From: Ariolimax columbianus
Taxonomy: Eukaryota; Mollusca; Gastropoda; Stylommatophora; Arionidae
Direction of reading: 5' to 3'
Assembly (NCBI GenBank): GCA_036924085.1
Contig: JAVGWX010000002.1
Location: forward strand, 88,245,704 to 88,309,703
Length of the DNA: 64,000 bases
The notes under the pieces were generated by a model. That model searched no databases. It worked only from the letters and a program-made list of their open reading frames with translations, and was not told where the DNA came from. This document shows, one piece after another, positions 32,611 to 44,249 of this stretch (positions within the stretch are counted from its first letter, which is position 1; every line of letters starts with the position of its first letter). The position numbers were made by a program, and so were the translations under genes.

Positions 32611-32985
32611 GTCCTCTTCGGAAACGATCGACAAACAACAGAGAATTAAAATTCTTAAGAAGTTGAATTATTAGAGCACTGGTCAGGGTCACCTCAAGTT
32701 TAGCTAAATAGACAAAGGATAAACACCTGAACCTTGCATGTCAAATGTGGGAATTATTCTAAAAAGTCTACTTTTGATAGCAGAACCAAATCCAACTGGT
32801 ACCTCGGGCATGTCATAGTAAGATTGACCTGTGTTATTATTGGAGATTGGTAGTTGTAATAATCGATTGCAACAGAATGCATCAGGCGACTGTTCTAAAT
32901 CCATCTAATACTTTGAATGGGGAGATGGGAGGATTGTTATTGATAAAAGTAAAAGTAAAGATCCCGTCACGCCATGCGTCGGATA
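32611..32985. other. Unassigned, nothing recognised
   Basis: Between two LINE ends. No motif recognised. Confidence 0.35.
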
Positions 32986-32989
32986 GGAA

Positions 32990-33175
32990 ATATTGTGTAA
33001 GGCCCATATTATCTTGTAACCAGAGAAGACGCGTGACGCGGAAATCCCGAGCAGCGGGAACACCATCCCCTTCTACAAACCTCGTGTGCCCGATACGTAG
33101 CAGATGTTTTCGTGCCCGCATTGGCCTGTTCAGCCACATGCGCACCCACACCCAACAGGGAAATCTGTGACAAGG
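32990..33175 (+). mobile_element. LINE C-terminal zinc-finger fragment
   Basis: Encodes 'VCPIRSRCFRARIGLFSHMR' then THTQQ, resembling the terminal finger of the element ending at 32610 (CPQCGRRF..IGLISHLRTH) and of 45086-45334. Only the end of the element remains. Confidence 0.65.
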
Positions 33176-33264
33176 ATGATGTCGGCGGTCCTCATCGACA
33201 ACGATGGACAGCTATTATCTTGTAACCAACGACACTTAGTGGATGATGTGGTCAGCATCACGCC

Positions 33265-33400
33265 GGGCTCCTTTACTTCCCGGACTGAACCGGTGCCCAT
33301 TTAAGGCTGGGTTGACCCAGGACCCGTTGTGGTCTGAAAAAACATTTCCGCCCCAACTGGGTAATGAACCCAGGACCATTCAGATGCGAAGCCGCTACGA
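33265..33400 (-). mobile_element. tRNA-derived SINE, family A, truncated inverted copy
   Basis: Reverse complement of the family at 10655 and 14461. On the + strand it shows CTGGGTTGACCCAGGA, CCGCCCCAACTGGGTAATGA and ACCCAGGACCATTCAGATGC. Confidence 0.8.
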
Positions 33401-34261
33401 GACCCATATATGTCTGACCAGTGCACACGGCTGCTGGCGGATCAGACGGAGGACCGACTTAGTCGACAACGACTTCGAAGGCAGGAGCTGGAATGGCCTA
33501 GTATCGGGCTAAGGCATCAGGGACCGAGGCTGGTAAGCGACCAGAACAACGATTATAAAGCAATACCAAACTACTGAACGCAAACATGTCAAGAAAGTCA
33601 TGACAGTCGATACAAACAAAACTCAAAGATCTGACGGCGAGGCCCTCAGACGAGGCAGATCATCGACACCAACTGAGGAAGAGGACACTTTCGGAGCGAG
33701 TACAAGCGATAGAGATGACGGCCAAGAGCCCGACTGCATTACAATGGAAAACTCAGAAGATGGACCAAAAAGGAGATGGAAAATGGACACCTGGAACGTC
33801 AGGGGCCTATACTAGGGGAAGCTATTCATGTCTGGGCAGGAGATGGAGAGAATCTTACTTACTTACGATAAGACTACGAAGGGTGAACACAGGTGTACGA
33901 CCAATACGTTTCGATGTGCAAGCAATACCACGTGAATATAACGTCCAAATACAAAACACGTTTGAGGCACTAAGGGCAATGACAGAAAACATGTCTACTG
34001 AAGAATTGGTGAAACACGTGAGAGAAGCACGCATCTCATTATTCATAAGAAGTGCCTAAAAAACAGAACTATTTTACGGAGGAGACACTGCGACTAGTAG
34101 ACGCAAGAAGGAAACTGAGACAAGCAAAAACAGAACGAAACCGACAAATACAGAAATTGCTCAAGAGAAATCAGGAGAAAGATTAGGCAAGATAGGAAAC
34201 AACACATAATAAGACACATGTAACAAAATAGAGGAACTCCAGGGACAGGGGAAGGAACGTT

Positions 34262-34790
34262 CAACATTCTTCTACTTCTTCCTCGTTCGTCTTCAGACCT
34301 CAACTTCAATGACTCTAACAAAGGCAGCAGTCGACTCAAAGCTCTGTGCGCTTCCGTACAGCTTCTCGTGGAAGGACACTGGCTGTTGCCAAATGCCACT
34401 TCTTTTGTCAGTATACAGTGGACAGGACTGCAAAATATGTTCTGCCTTCATGGGGGATGTGCCGCAGGCACAAAGGTCTGTAGTGCCAATCTTGAATTTG
34501 TTTTACAAATGGTATCTCAGTCTGTTGTGACCTGTGCGTAGCGGGATAATTATCACCTGGTCTCGCCTGGAGAGTTATATGGTAAACATCGTTTTCTATG
34601 TGGCCAGGGTGGTCTTTTTCCATTTTGCACTGTACGTTGCCCTGATGAATGCTTTTGTCTCATTGTATGTGATTTCTGTTTCACTCTGCTGCAGCATTCC
34701 TCCATTTCTGGCGAGTCTGTCTGCCCCCTCGTTGCCTGGAATGCTACAGTTGGCTGGTATCCACTGGACTGTGCCTTTTTTAAGATTAGA
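34262..34790 (-). mobile_element. RNase H LINE 3' fragment nested in another LINE
   Basis: Minus-strand homologue of 12540-13005 (for example 'KDHPGHIENDVYH', 'RHIPHEGRTYFA' in shifted frames). It starts with the tail complement TTCTTCTACTTCTTCC at 34267. It separates the pre-RT and RT parts of the + strand element at 33595-36545. Frameshifted. Confidence 0.8.
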
Positions 34791-35768
34791 TCTGGAGAAT
34801 TCCGGTCATCTCTACAAGCAATACATGACAGAAACGGAGCAACTTTGACAGAAAGCAAAGACATTCTAGAAAGTTGGGTGGAATACTGCGGAGAGATGTA
34901 CGGGGACAACACACAACAACGAAGACAAGGTAACAAATAATAAAGAGGAAGAACCAGAACCGACATTGAGCGAAGTTCGAGCAGCGATTAAGGCTCTGAA
35001 TAAAGGGAAAACCCCAGGCTGCGATGATATACCCGCTGAACTGATACAAGCGAGAGGAGAGGCAAGCATTCGCATATACCATGCAGTATGTAATAAGATC
35101 TGGCGCAACACAGAATGGCCTAAAGCATGGAAACGATCTGTGTACATCCCTAAGAAAGGGAATCTAAAGTTATCATATTATACAAACTACCATACTATCG
35201 CCTTGATAAGTCCCACCAACAAGATCTTTTTGCTTATCATGAAAAAAAATACAAAGAAAGTTGGACTATGAAATAAACGAAACGCAAGTAGGGTTAATGC
35301 TAGGAAGAGGCACGAGAGACCATTTCTTCAATATGAAAAAGGCCATTGAGAAAAGCAGAGAATACAATACGGGCCTGTATGTCTGTTTTATAGATTACAC
35401 CAAAGCCTTTGACTGCGTAAAACATCAGCAAATGTGGAACATTATGAAAGATATGGACTTCTCAACACATATGGTTCAACTAATAGAAACCATCTACAGG
35501 GGGCAGCAAGCAGCCGTCATAATACATGGTTAAACCAGATTGGTTTGAGATACACAAGCGGATCAGACAGGGCTGCATTCTTTCACCATATCTGTTCAAT
35601 ATATATGCGGAAAACATTATCAGGAATGTAAAGGCAGATCCAATTTCTACAGACTTGGAGCCTTTCACAATAGGAGGAAAGGAGATACCGGAAATACGAT
35701 ATGCCGACAACACAGTTTTACTCTCGAACAGCGCCAAGGGCCTAGAACAAATAATTAAATCAGTCCAG

Positions 35769-35935
35769 AAACAAAGTGAAGCCCAGAGTCTCTACCTGAA
35801 TATAAAGAAACAAAGTGAAGCCCAGAGTCTCTACCTGAATACAAAGAAACAAAGTGAAGCCCAGAGTCTCTACCTGAATACAAAGAAACAAAGTGAAGCC
35901 CATAATCTCTACCTGAATACAAAGAAAACAAAGAT
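35769..35935 (+). repeat. 39-bp in-frame array after the RT catalytic box
   Basis: Four copies of 13 codons, KQSEAQSLYLNTK, starting 39 bp apart (CAAAGTG at 35772, 35811 and so on). They lie downstream of YADN and before 'TKIIT'. The reading frame of the LINE is kept across the array. Confidence 0.93.
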
Positions 35936-36545
35936 AATAACAAAACCCTAACCTAAACTCGAGATAGCTGGCGAAGAGATTGAAAATGTTGGACATTTTA
36001 AATATCTGGGATCAATATTGAACAACAACTGTACAATGGAAGTAAGAAGACTTTGGCAATACAGAAGATAAGGAGTATGCAGAACCTGTGGTATAATACA
36101 AATAAGGAACTAAAACTAAAGATCCTATTAACATGCATTTTTTCTGTAGCAACCCATGGATGTGAAACATGGACGATTACAAAAGCAATAAGAGCGAAGA
36201 TCGGTGCTCTTGAAACACAGTGCTACAGAAGAGTCCTGAAAATCCGTGGACAAAAAAAGAAAGAAGCAAATCCATCCGGCAAGACCTGAGGAGAATTGGC
36301 TCATAAATGACGTAATGACCCGAAAACTGAGGTTTTTTGGAAAGGTCAAACGACACAACGGACTGGAGAAAGTGGCCAATGGGAAGAGAAGCAGGGGCCG
36401 ACCGAGAAGACGATGGACTCAGGACATCAAGGCGAAGCTAGATTTGACCTTGGAGCAGGCCGGAAGACTGGCGAAATATAGTTTCCTACAGACAGGCTGT
36501 CATGAGAGGGACGTTCTGCAAAGAACATACTACATGATGATGATC

Positions 36546-36906
36546 ATATATATATATATACCGGCTGTAGTATTAAATGGGTAGAGGAGGAAAAACAATG
36601 AAGTATTTTCTAAAGAGTAGTTTCGGTGAAATAAACTCTCTAAAAGATGATTGGATACAGGTCGCAAACTGCGAAAAGGGTTTGATGATGGTCTCATCTG
36701 ACAGCGTATGCAAAAGAAGAAAATAAGGAGATAACATATGCTAGGACTGGCCTAGAAAGCTAATCAATTGTGCTGGTCATGATGGGGGTTAGGGCAAAGA
36801 CAGAACAAACGTTCCCGCCTCGAATGCATCCAAATTGTGACCTAGACACGATATTGTCAGGTCTATCAATGACCCCCCTCTTAAAAGTAACAACTGCTTT
36901 TTACTT
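36546..36906. other. Unassigned sequence between LINEs
   Basis: Nothing recognised except a (TA)n start. The last bases form the left flank of the next LINE insertion. Confidence 0.4.
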
Positions 36907-36921
36907 GCAATCCTAGTATTC

Positions 36922-39900
36922 TTCTTATTCTTCTTCTTCTTCTTCTTCGTACGCAGTCAGACAGTAACCATTATTTTTTCGAAAAAAGAGGTGGTCATCC
37001 TGAGGCTGTCGACACTGCCATAGAGCTTGTCTTGCAGTTCCACTGGTGATGGCCACATCTGCTCTCTCTGATCCTCGTATGTCGGGCAGTTCTGCAGCAG
37101 ATGTTCAGCGGTCATTTTACCGGTACCGCACGGGCATTCGTCGGTACCACCTATCTTTAATTTGTTGAATAGGTGGTACCTCAGTCTATTGTGGCCAGTG
37201 CGAAGTCTGAAGACAACGACCTGCTCTCTTCTGTTCAACTGGTAATAGGCATCGTTTTTGGTGTAACCAGTATGTTCGGTTTCCCATTTGGTCATGTATC
37301 TGGCTTTGATAAGCCGTTTTGACTCTTCGTACGTCATACTAGTATCTGTTTGTGGTAGTCTTGCACCTTCTTTTGCCAGTCTGTCTGCCTCCTCGTTGCC
37401 TTGGATGTTGCAGTGTGATTTGGCACCCACTGTACCACTACCCTTTTTGGTGCGGACTGCTGGCACAGTTGGCAGAGTGCTGCTCTTAAGTCATTAAGCT
37501 CAGTGTTTTTCTGGCTTTTTAGCGCTCTGACTACGGCGAGAGCATCTGTAAGCAGGACTATATGGCTTTCATTTTCTTTATGTGTCACCATTTCTTCCAC
37601 TGCCGCCCTCAGCGCCTCTGTCTCCGCTCTGAAATTGCTTGTGTACTTACCAGTAGCGAATGACAGTGTTATTTTTCTGCCATTTGGTAGGTTCAGGAAT
37701 GCTCCTGCCCCTCCGTTCTGTGTTGTGTTTGTTACAGAACCGTCGGTGTATGCATGGGTCCAGTCCATGCTTGGGTAGCTTTTCGATATAAAGCTTAGGG
37801 TAGTATCTCTCCTTTCTTTTTCAGTCTGGCAGTTTTTGTTTCCAATACCTGGTATATTTTCTACCACCTCTGGAAATATATCCTGCCTCCAGGTAGGTTT
37901 TCGTACAGTAGTGATGGGTTTTGGTGTTATTAGTGCGTTTATGGGATCTTCGTGCATCTTTGCTTTGGCTATTTCTGCAAAGTTTCTCCGCTTTAGTTTC
38001 CCATTTCTCAAATTGTTTAGTCTCTGGTGCATTGGATGGTCAGTCAGTCTTCGGAGTTTCTCTGACTGCAGCTGTGCTCTGCAGTCTCTTCTATCGGTCA
38101 TGGATTGCAGTTTTGTAATCTTTTCAAGTTCTACAATTGGCGTTGACTTCATGCCTCCTGTTATAACTCTCATGGCTTGGTTTTGAAGTTTGCTAACTTT
38201 ATCGAAGTTCGCCTTTGCTGCTGTTGTCCATGCCGCGATGCCATACTCGAGAACTGGTCTCACTCTTCCAGTGTACAGTTTCTTTAGTATGCTTTCGTCT
38301 GCTCCCCAGCTTGTGCCAGCAAGTTTCCTCATGATTGCCATTCTTTCTCTGGCTCTCATTCGGTTTCTCTCGATCTGACTTTTCCATGTCATGCGCCGAT
38401 CAAATGTGACTCCCAGATAGTTTGGGTTGTCGTTTAGCTGCAGGAATTTGCCATTTAAACTTAATTTGGTATTTTGGGGTTTGATTGAAAGCGAGAATAT
38501 TGTGCATGTGGCTTTCTCCTCGTGTATTTTGACCAGCCATGAGTTCGCCCACTCTTCCAGCGATGTTAGGGCCTGCTGCATCCGATTTCTTGCTATGGTA
38601 AGATTCTTTTCAGAGGTCCACATAGCCAGATCGTCTGCAAACATTGAGCTATGGACTCTTCTTAGTATATTCTCTGTAATGTTGTTTATATACACCAGGA
38701 AGAGTGTGGGTGACAATACTCCCCCTTGGGGTACTCCCTGCTCGAGTGTCACCTTTTTGCTCATCTGCCCTTGTACTTGGACTATGGCCGTTCTTTGTTT
38801 GAGGTAGTGGTTGATCCACTTGTACATTTTCCCACAAACATCACTTCTTCTTAGCTTGACTCTGTCCCTCTTTCCAGACTTTGTCAAATGCCTTTTCTAG
38901 GTCCACCCAAACAGCTACTGTGTGTTTTTTCTCCTGGTAGGCATCTTCTATTTCCTGGGCTATGAGGATGACCTGATCCTCAGTGGATCTGTGCTGTCTA
39001 AAGCCTGCTTGCTGTGGAATTAGTATGTGTTTTTTTTTTCCAGATGCCACATCAGTTTGCCTACGCAGCTCAGTAGGCTGATATGCCTATATCCATTTGG
39101 ATCTATTTTGTCTTTTCCTTTCTTTGGTACTGGTACAAGTACTGCGTCTTTCCATGCATGGGGTACAATACCCCTTTTCCATCTTTGGTTCAGGACTGAT
39201 AGCAGTTTCCTCGTTGCTGTTTGGCCCAGCCCCATCAGCATTTCGTTTGTTATCCCGTCTTTTCCGGGAGATTTCCTTTTCTTTAATGTTCTCATGACCT
39301 CTTCCATTTCGTTCATTGTTAATTTTGCTATCATATGCTCTTCTGGTGCCATATTGATGTTGTCGTGCCCCTTTTGCTCTTCACTAATGTCTGTATGCCT
39401 ATCTGCAGGGACATCAATGTGGTTTGCTCTGGCATAATGTTCAACAAAGGCGTTTGCTGCCTTTTTTCCAGCGAGCAAGTTTTCGCCCTGCTTGATGGTA
39501 ATTTGTTTGTTTGATGGAGTTTCGTCATTCATGGCTCTGACTAGCTTCCATAGTTTGTTCCCTTCTTTGTCTAAATTTAGGCTTTCTGTTTTGTTTTTCC
39601 AGCTTTCTCTTGCTGTTTGGTTGAGAGTGTATTTGTATTTCGCCGTGGCGGCTTTGAGGGCGATATTTGCCTCCATAGATTGTTCTCGCTCTGCCCTGTT
39701 CCTAGCATTTGTGACTGCGTCTTCCACTTTCTGCAAATCGTCATTCCAATAGGGCTTATAATTTGTCCTTGCCCCTCTTCGGATGGTTTCAGTGGCAGCT
39801 TGCATTATTGCTTTGCTTAGGCTTTCCACCATGGGCTTCATTTTGTTGTTTCGTGTGTTGATGGTTTCACACAGCCCATCTGTCAGGCTTGCAAATCTGT

Positions 39901-40241
39901 CACAGTCGGCTCGTTTGTAATTCCAACGTGGGAGCGGGTTTGTTTCCTGTGGGCCTACTTCCATATTAACTTCTAGCCTAATTGGCCTGTGGTCGCTACC
40001 TGCCAATTGGCTTAGCACCTGGCGGTCTATTTTATGGTGAATGTCCACCGTGGAAAAGGCCAAATCTGGAGTAGAGGTGGTATGCCATGTTCTAGAATAG
40101 AAGCTAGGGCTATCCTCCGGCCTATTGATTAGATAGAGATTTGTGTCTATCTCCCAATCTTCCACTTCGTCACCTCTGCTGTCTGTGTCCGAGTATCCCC
40201 ATCTCTCCGAGTGGCTGTTTGACAGGGTTTCGTCGTTCATG
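36922..40241 (-). mobile_element. RNase H-bearing LINE with (GAA)n tail and 15-bp TSD
   Basis: Read from 40241 downward. The end of an AP-endonuclease has AGSDHRPIRLEVNM (about 40000). Then comes pre-RT and RT: 'KRKSPGKDGITNEMLMGL', motif A VWVDLEKAFDKVW, motif B QGVPQGGVLSPTLFLVY, motif C MFADDLAMW. RNase H follows with acidic residues in YTDGSV, AETEALRAA, LLTDALAVV and NEEADRLA, and a zinc-knuckle CPCGTGKMTAEHLLQNCP. Coding ends at about 36957, then the complement of (GAA)n at 36925-36948. The flanks GCAATCCTAGTATTC (36907-36921) and GCAATCCTGGTATTC (40242-40256) are a target-site duplication with one mismatch. Frameshifts near 37425, 38870 and 39040 and a small deletion near 39060 kill the ORF. 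5' truncated. I-superfamily-like. Confidence 0.92.
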
Positions 40242-40618
40242 GCAATCCTGGTATTCAAACAGGCATGTTAATGTCTACTGCCAGGTAGCCGAAGGCTTCG
40301 GCTATTCATAGTAGATATTTTACACTTCTTGTGGATAACGAAGTCTGGGCGAATGTTCAGATTATTTGGGTAGATTTTTAAATAGAATTATTTAATTTTG
40401 TCCTGGCAGCGGCCGTTAATCGCCTACTTTTTTAAATTTCTTAACTGCCAAGGGATTTTTAACATTCTCGACACTGAACACGGGAGTCCGATCTTACTTC
40501 CCAGAGGTTAGGATAATTTTTATCAGAAGATCCACGTCATACAATCCCGATCTCCACTGTGATTCGAACCCGGGACCTCCTGTCACCCAAAACGAACACC
40601 TTGCCGTGAGACTGCTGA
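40242..40618 (-). mobile_element. tRNA-derived SINE, family C, tail type 2, third copy
   Basis: Inverted. The B box is visible on the minus strand as CCGGGTTCGAATCACAG (about 40575). Body as in 20619 and 27036. The LINE at 36922-40241 inserted at its 3' end, duplicating the terminal 15 bp. Confidence 0.85.
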
Positions 40619-41535
40619 GTCCCCTTGAGATCTTGAGCCAGCTTTTTGAGTTTTGAAATCAAACGTTGGTCGAGTTGACAGGGGCGCCGCCTGGTATGGA
40701 AGGAGCAGGAATATGTACCACTTACGGAAAATTGTAACCATGAATTTCAACTCTTTGCCGTTTGCTGAGGGTGGCTGAGCACCCATGGATCTGCCTGGGG
40801 TGCAGTGATGTCGATTTAGAAAATAACAGCATAACATAGCTTAGTTTTTTCTAAGATAGAGTGACAATTTCGTACTACTCGTCTTGACTTTCCTACATTT
40901 AAGTCGGTTACTTGTTTACACTGGGTATACATAATCTTTGCAGATACCAGGGATGGAACTTGGTCTCTTTTGCCGCGCAAAACAGACTAACCAATCTGCC
41001 ACTCCATGCGCTTTCCATCTCTATCATCCTCATTATACACAGACAAGAACGATAAATCCTGTACTGACCCTAACGATCCATGGTTAACTCCCCTATTAAT
41101 AATATGAATTATATATCTGAGTGGCAGATGTAGCCGGTACGGGAAACCACTTGTCACAGATGGCAGGGCAGCTAGTTTGGTGGATAATATCATAAGAGGG
41201 GTTTTTACTGCCGGCTGAGGGCTGCTCTAAATGGCTTCCACGTTTGCTAATAACCTGCCCTACTAGTGTCTCTATATACGGACACAGTCGGCCCTTAAAT
41301 GTTATGTTTATTGTAATTTTGCTTTTGAAATATCGTCTTTTTGTGTAGGATAGTTTGTGAATGTTTTAAGTGTCAGACGACAAATTGTTGTATGTTAAAC
41401 AGACAAGAAGGCTGTACGCATCTTTGTCACATTCCTTCTTTAACATCTTTACATGGTGGAGTAACGTAAGGTCAGTCCCAAGCAACAAATGTCGTCGGAG
41501 ATTAAGTTAATTCTTCAGGCATTAGTCCGCTGCCC
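40619..41535. other. Intergenic, nothing recognised
   Basis: No gene, transposon motif or tandem repeat identified in this 0.9 kb. Confidence 0.45.
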
Positions 41536-41537
41536 AT

Positions 41538-41650
41538 TTGAGGTGGGGTGGCCAGTTCTCTTCCATGCTGTTTTTATCTTCCCCAACTCATACGACAGGT
41601 ACCCATTTACAGTTGGGTTTACTGGAGGAACGGTCGTACCAGGCAAGAAT
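41538..41650 (-). mobile_element. tRNA-derived SINE, family E, truncated
   Basis: Shares GGTGGGGTGGCCAGTTC, GTACCCATTTACA and GGGTTTACTGGAGG/GGGTTGACGGAAA blocks with 28780-28945. The tRNA head is missing. Confidence 0.6.
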
Positions 41651-41709
41651 ATATCTACTATATATTCTTATAAGTCAAAACACTACAAGGAAAACGGTCA
41701 TTCTAACAA

Positions 41710-42035
41710 ACTCAAGGAGTGTACCCCAAACCATCTCAAGCCCCAAACAAGATAGATTCCACGAGTGTACCCCAAACCATCTCAAGCCCCAAACAAGATA
41801 GATTTCAGGAGTGTACCCCAAGCCATCTCAAGCCCCAAACAAGATAGACTCCAGGAGTGTACCCCAAACCATCTCAAGCCCCAAACAAGATAGATTTCAG
41901 GAGTGTACCCCAAGCCATCTCAAGCTCCAAACAAGATAGATTTCAGAAGTGTACCCCAAGCCATCTCAAGCCCCAAACAAGATAGACTCCAGAAGTGTAC
42001 CCCAAGACATTTCAAGCCCCAAACAAGATACTCTC
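41710..42035. repeat. 46-bp minisatellite, seven copies
   Basis: Units contain GTGTACCCCAAACCATCTCA and GCCCCAAACAAGATAGA. GTACCCCAAA recurs at 41721, 41767 and so on at 46 bp. Parent sequence unknown. Confidence 0.93.
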
Positions 42036-42184
42036 TGACACGAAATAAAATATAACATCAGGTTGCTGTCCACACAAAAAAAAAAACCAAAAAAAACAAC
42101 AACAAACCAGATCTAGTCTTACAGTGGATTCCGGCCTTCTGAAGAATCCATGGAAACGAGAAAGCAGTTGACCTCGGAATAGTC

Positions 42185-42612
42185 GGAAGTGACGGGACAT
42201 CCACAGGGCTATAATACAGCAAAGACACTCATCGAACGATCCGTGACGATGGAATTTGGAGACCAGAACAAATTATACAAGTCAGACAATGACCGTAATG
42301 ACAAACTTGGCAGAGATGGGCAGACAAAGATCTTCAGACTAAGAACGGGGCATTGCAAACTCAAGTTCTGCTTCCACAGAATTGATCTTAGAGACACCAC
42401 TACGTGCTGTTGCGGAGCACATAAGTAAACACCAGAAAATATCCTGCAGGACTGTCCAACTTGAGCACACCAAAGAGAGGCATCCAGATCAGGGGGAGCG
42501 ACCATTGTTGAAAAGCTGTGGGTGACTGGCGAAGACACGAAGAAAAACAATCTCCTTCATGAACACCGTCAGACTAGAAGCATGTTATCGGTTGATTGAA
42601 GAAGAAGATGCA
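42185..42612 (+). mobile_element. RNase H LINE C-terminal fragment with (GAA)n
   Basis: Encodes KIFRLRTGHCKLKFCFHRID, then DLRDTTTCCCGAHK, NILQDCPT and EKLWVTGEDTKKNN in shifting frames, then GAAGAAGAAG at 42599. It matches the C-terminus of the LINE at 22330 and, more distantly, 36.9-40.2 kb. Confidence 0.8.
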
Positions 42613-42930
42613 CCTCCAAGAAGAGCTAATCATTTTATGATACAAAGAAGCTTATTAAGTAGGTATGTCATTTGCTTGTGAAACATGACAATGTGAAACA
42701 TGACAATATTAACAATCAGAATACGCTCGGGTTGTGAGGAAAGCTACTGCAACCCGCCACTTAACGTCCTTTTCAGGACGCACAAAAGAGTAACCTACTT
42801 ATTGTGGACATTCGCAAACAACAACAACCATCAGAATGGCTTTCATCGAAGGTTGGTGGATGTTGCTTGATCTTAGCTGTTCTACCGTATCCTCTTCAAG
42901 GAAAATGTGTGTCATGCTAATTATAGCAGT
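42613..42930. other. Unassigned, nothing recognised
   Basis: Contains a short block (CGTCCTTTTCAGGACGC) that resembles the inverted GCGCCCTGAAAAGGACGG at 13291. Otherwise nothing. Confidence 0.4.
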
Positions 42931-42937
42931 ACTGTCA

Positions 42938-43166
42938 CTGCTGCTGTGCAACAACAACTACTATTACTACTACCACTACGATTACTACACTACTGCTACT
43001 ACTACAACTACTACTGCTACTACTACTACTACTATTAACTGATACTATTACTACTACTGCTGCTACCACTACTACAACTGCTACTACTACTATTGCTACT
43101 ACAACTACAACTACTACTATTGCTACTGCTGCTGCTACTATTACTGCTACTACTACTACTACTACA

Positions 43167-43208
<42 letters not shown>

Positions 43209-43209
43209 G
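42938..43209. repeat. (TAC)n microsatellite
   Basis: About 270 bp of TAC with interspersed TGC, CAC, CAA and TAT triplets. Apparent low-complexity frames here are artefacts. Confidence 0.97.
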
Positions 43210-43379
43210 GCAGTTCAACACCACTCTTCAAGTGAGACAGACAAACCCGCACAACATTAAGTTGTTCCAAGGAAAACACTGTTGTCTGCACGTATGGCTT
43301 CGTTCGTTCTCAATCTCCCGCTACCAAACCCTGAAAGGTCTTAAGTAGCAGAATGTAGTCCAGAGAACGGAATGCGTTG

Positions 43380-43665
43380 TGTCGTAGTTTACAGCTTGAC
43401 TGCGATATTTGCACCTTTCGGTCCAACACATCCGACTTCAGCAAGCATTTTTTGAGTACCGGGTTAGCATTCCCACTTTGATCCCTTCTCCTTAGCCAGT
43501 CTGCCCTACTGCAGCCTGTTATCCAGGATCACCGCGTGAAGGTGTAGAAGGGTCTTGGCAGCTCTGGTTTGCTGGCCCTGACGCTAGCAGTCAGCTATGG
43601 GTCGCTGACCACTGCAGTTCATACGCTGCTCAGCATCTTGATCCCAACTGCACGTATAAAACATT
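43380..43665. repeat. Dispersed repeat, paired with 21400-21740
   Basis: Ordered similarity with 21400-21740 (GTAGTTTACAGC, CCAACACATCCGACTTC, CTTAGCCAG, GGGTCGCTGACC). Confidence 0.55.
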
Positions 43666-44240
43666 TCTTACACAGTATCACAGAATCAATTTAAATTTCG
43701 CAGACCAATATTATGAATATTATTGATTACGATGATATTGAAAATTATAATAATAATAGTAATAATAATAATAAGAATAATAATTTATATTTTCAAATTA
43801 TATTCTAATGTTGAACATAAAATTAAATTGAAAATGATACATGTTATTATTATGTTTCTCTTGTCGTCTCATCATTTCTATAAGAAAGGAAATCGTCAGT
43901 ACGTCATATCTAATTGAATTATGAATTGCCCGTTTCCGCAGCTGTCTGTCCGTAGTCAGTGGTGCTGTCTCCTTCAAGGGTTTCTTCGTCCATCCTGTCT
44001 TGTATCGTCCTATTATTCTTGTGCCCCGACTGTTTCCCTGAGAATAATGTTAGGTCATCGATCTGATTTTGTCACGCGACTGTAACACAGACGGTTCTCG
44101 CTTGGCCTGTTTTAGTTACTAAAGAAAGCAATGGTTCACAACAGTCAGTAGGTTTTTTATTAGGTTCAACATTTTAATGAAAGAAATTTCTAATGTTGCC
44201 ATTTGAGATATAGACCGTGTATATTATGTCAAGAATATGT
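43666..44240. other. AT-rich intergenic, nothing recognised
   Basis: Contains a short (AAT)n-like stretch at 43745-43790. No gene. Confidence 0.45.
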
Positions 44241-44249
44241 TTGAGGCAT

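Larger units (their letters stand above)
33595..36545 (+). mobile_element. CR1/RTE-like LINE, nearly full span but internally deleted
   Basis: In order: MDTWNVRGLY, start of an AP-endonuclease domain (33785). Most of the endonuclease is missing, with no GDFN seen. Pre-RT 'MSTEELVKHVREAR' (33990). RT: SEVRAAIKALNKGKTPGCDD (34967), GLMLGRGTRDHFFNMKKAI (35290), motif A CFIDYTKAFDCVKH, motif B 'RQGCILSPYLFNIYAE', and motif C 'IRYADNTVLLSNS', with Asn at the second catalytic Asp. Post-RT 'VATHGCETWTITKAI'; C-terminus 'KRSRGRPRRRWTQDIKAKL' and 'CHERDVLQRTYYM' (36500). It ends at a (TA)n. A minus-strand LINE scrap interrupts it at 34262-34790. Dead. Confidence 0.87.

Noticed and set aside
37503..38186. 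Open frames on the + strand across 37.5-39.8 kb
   Set aside because: They are antisense shadows of the minus-strand LINE ORF, which carries clear RT and RNase H motifs.
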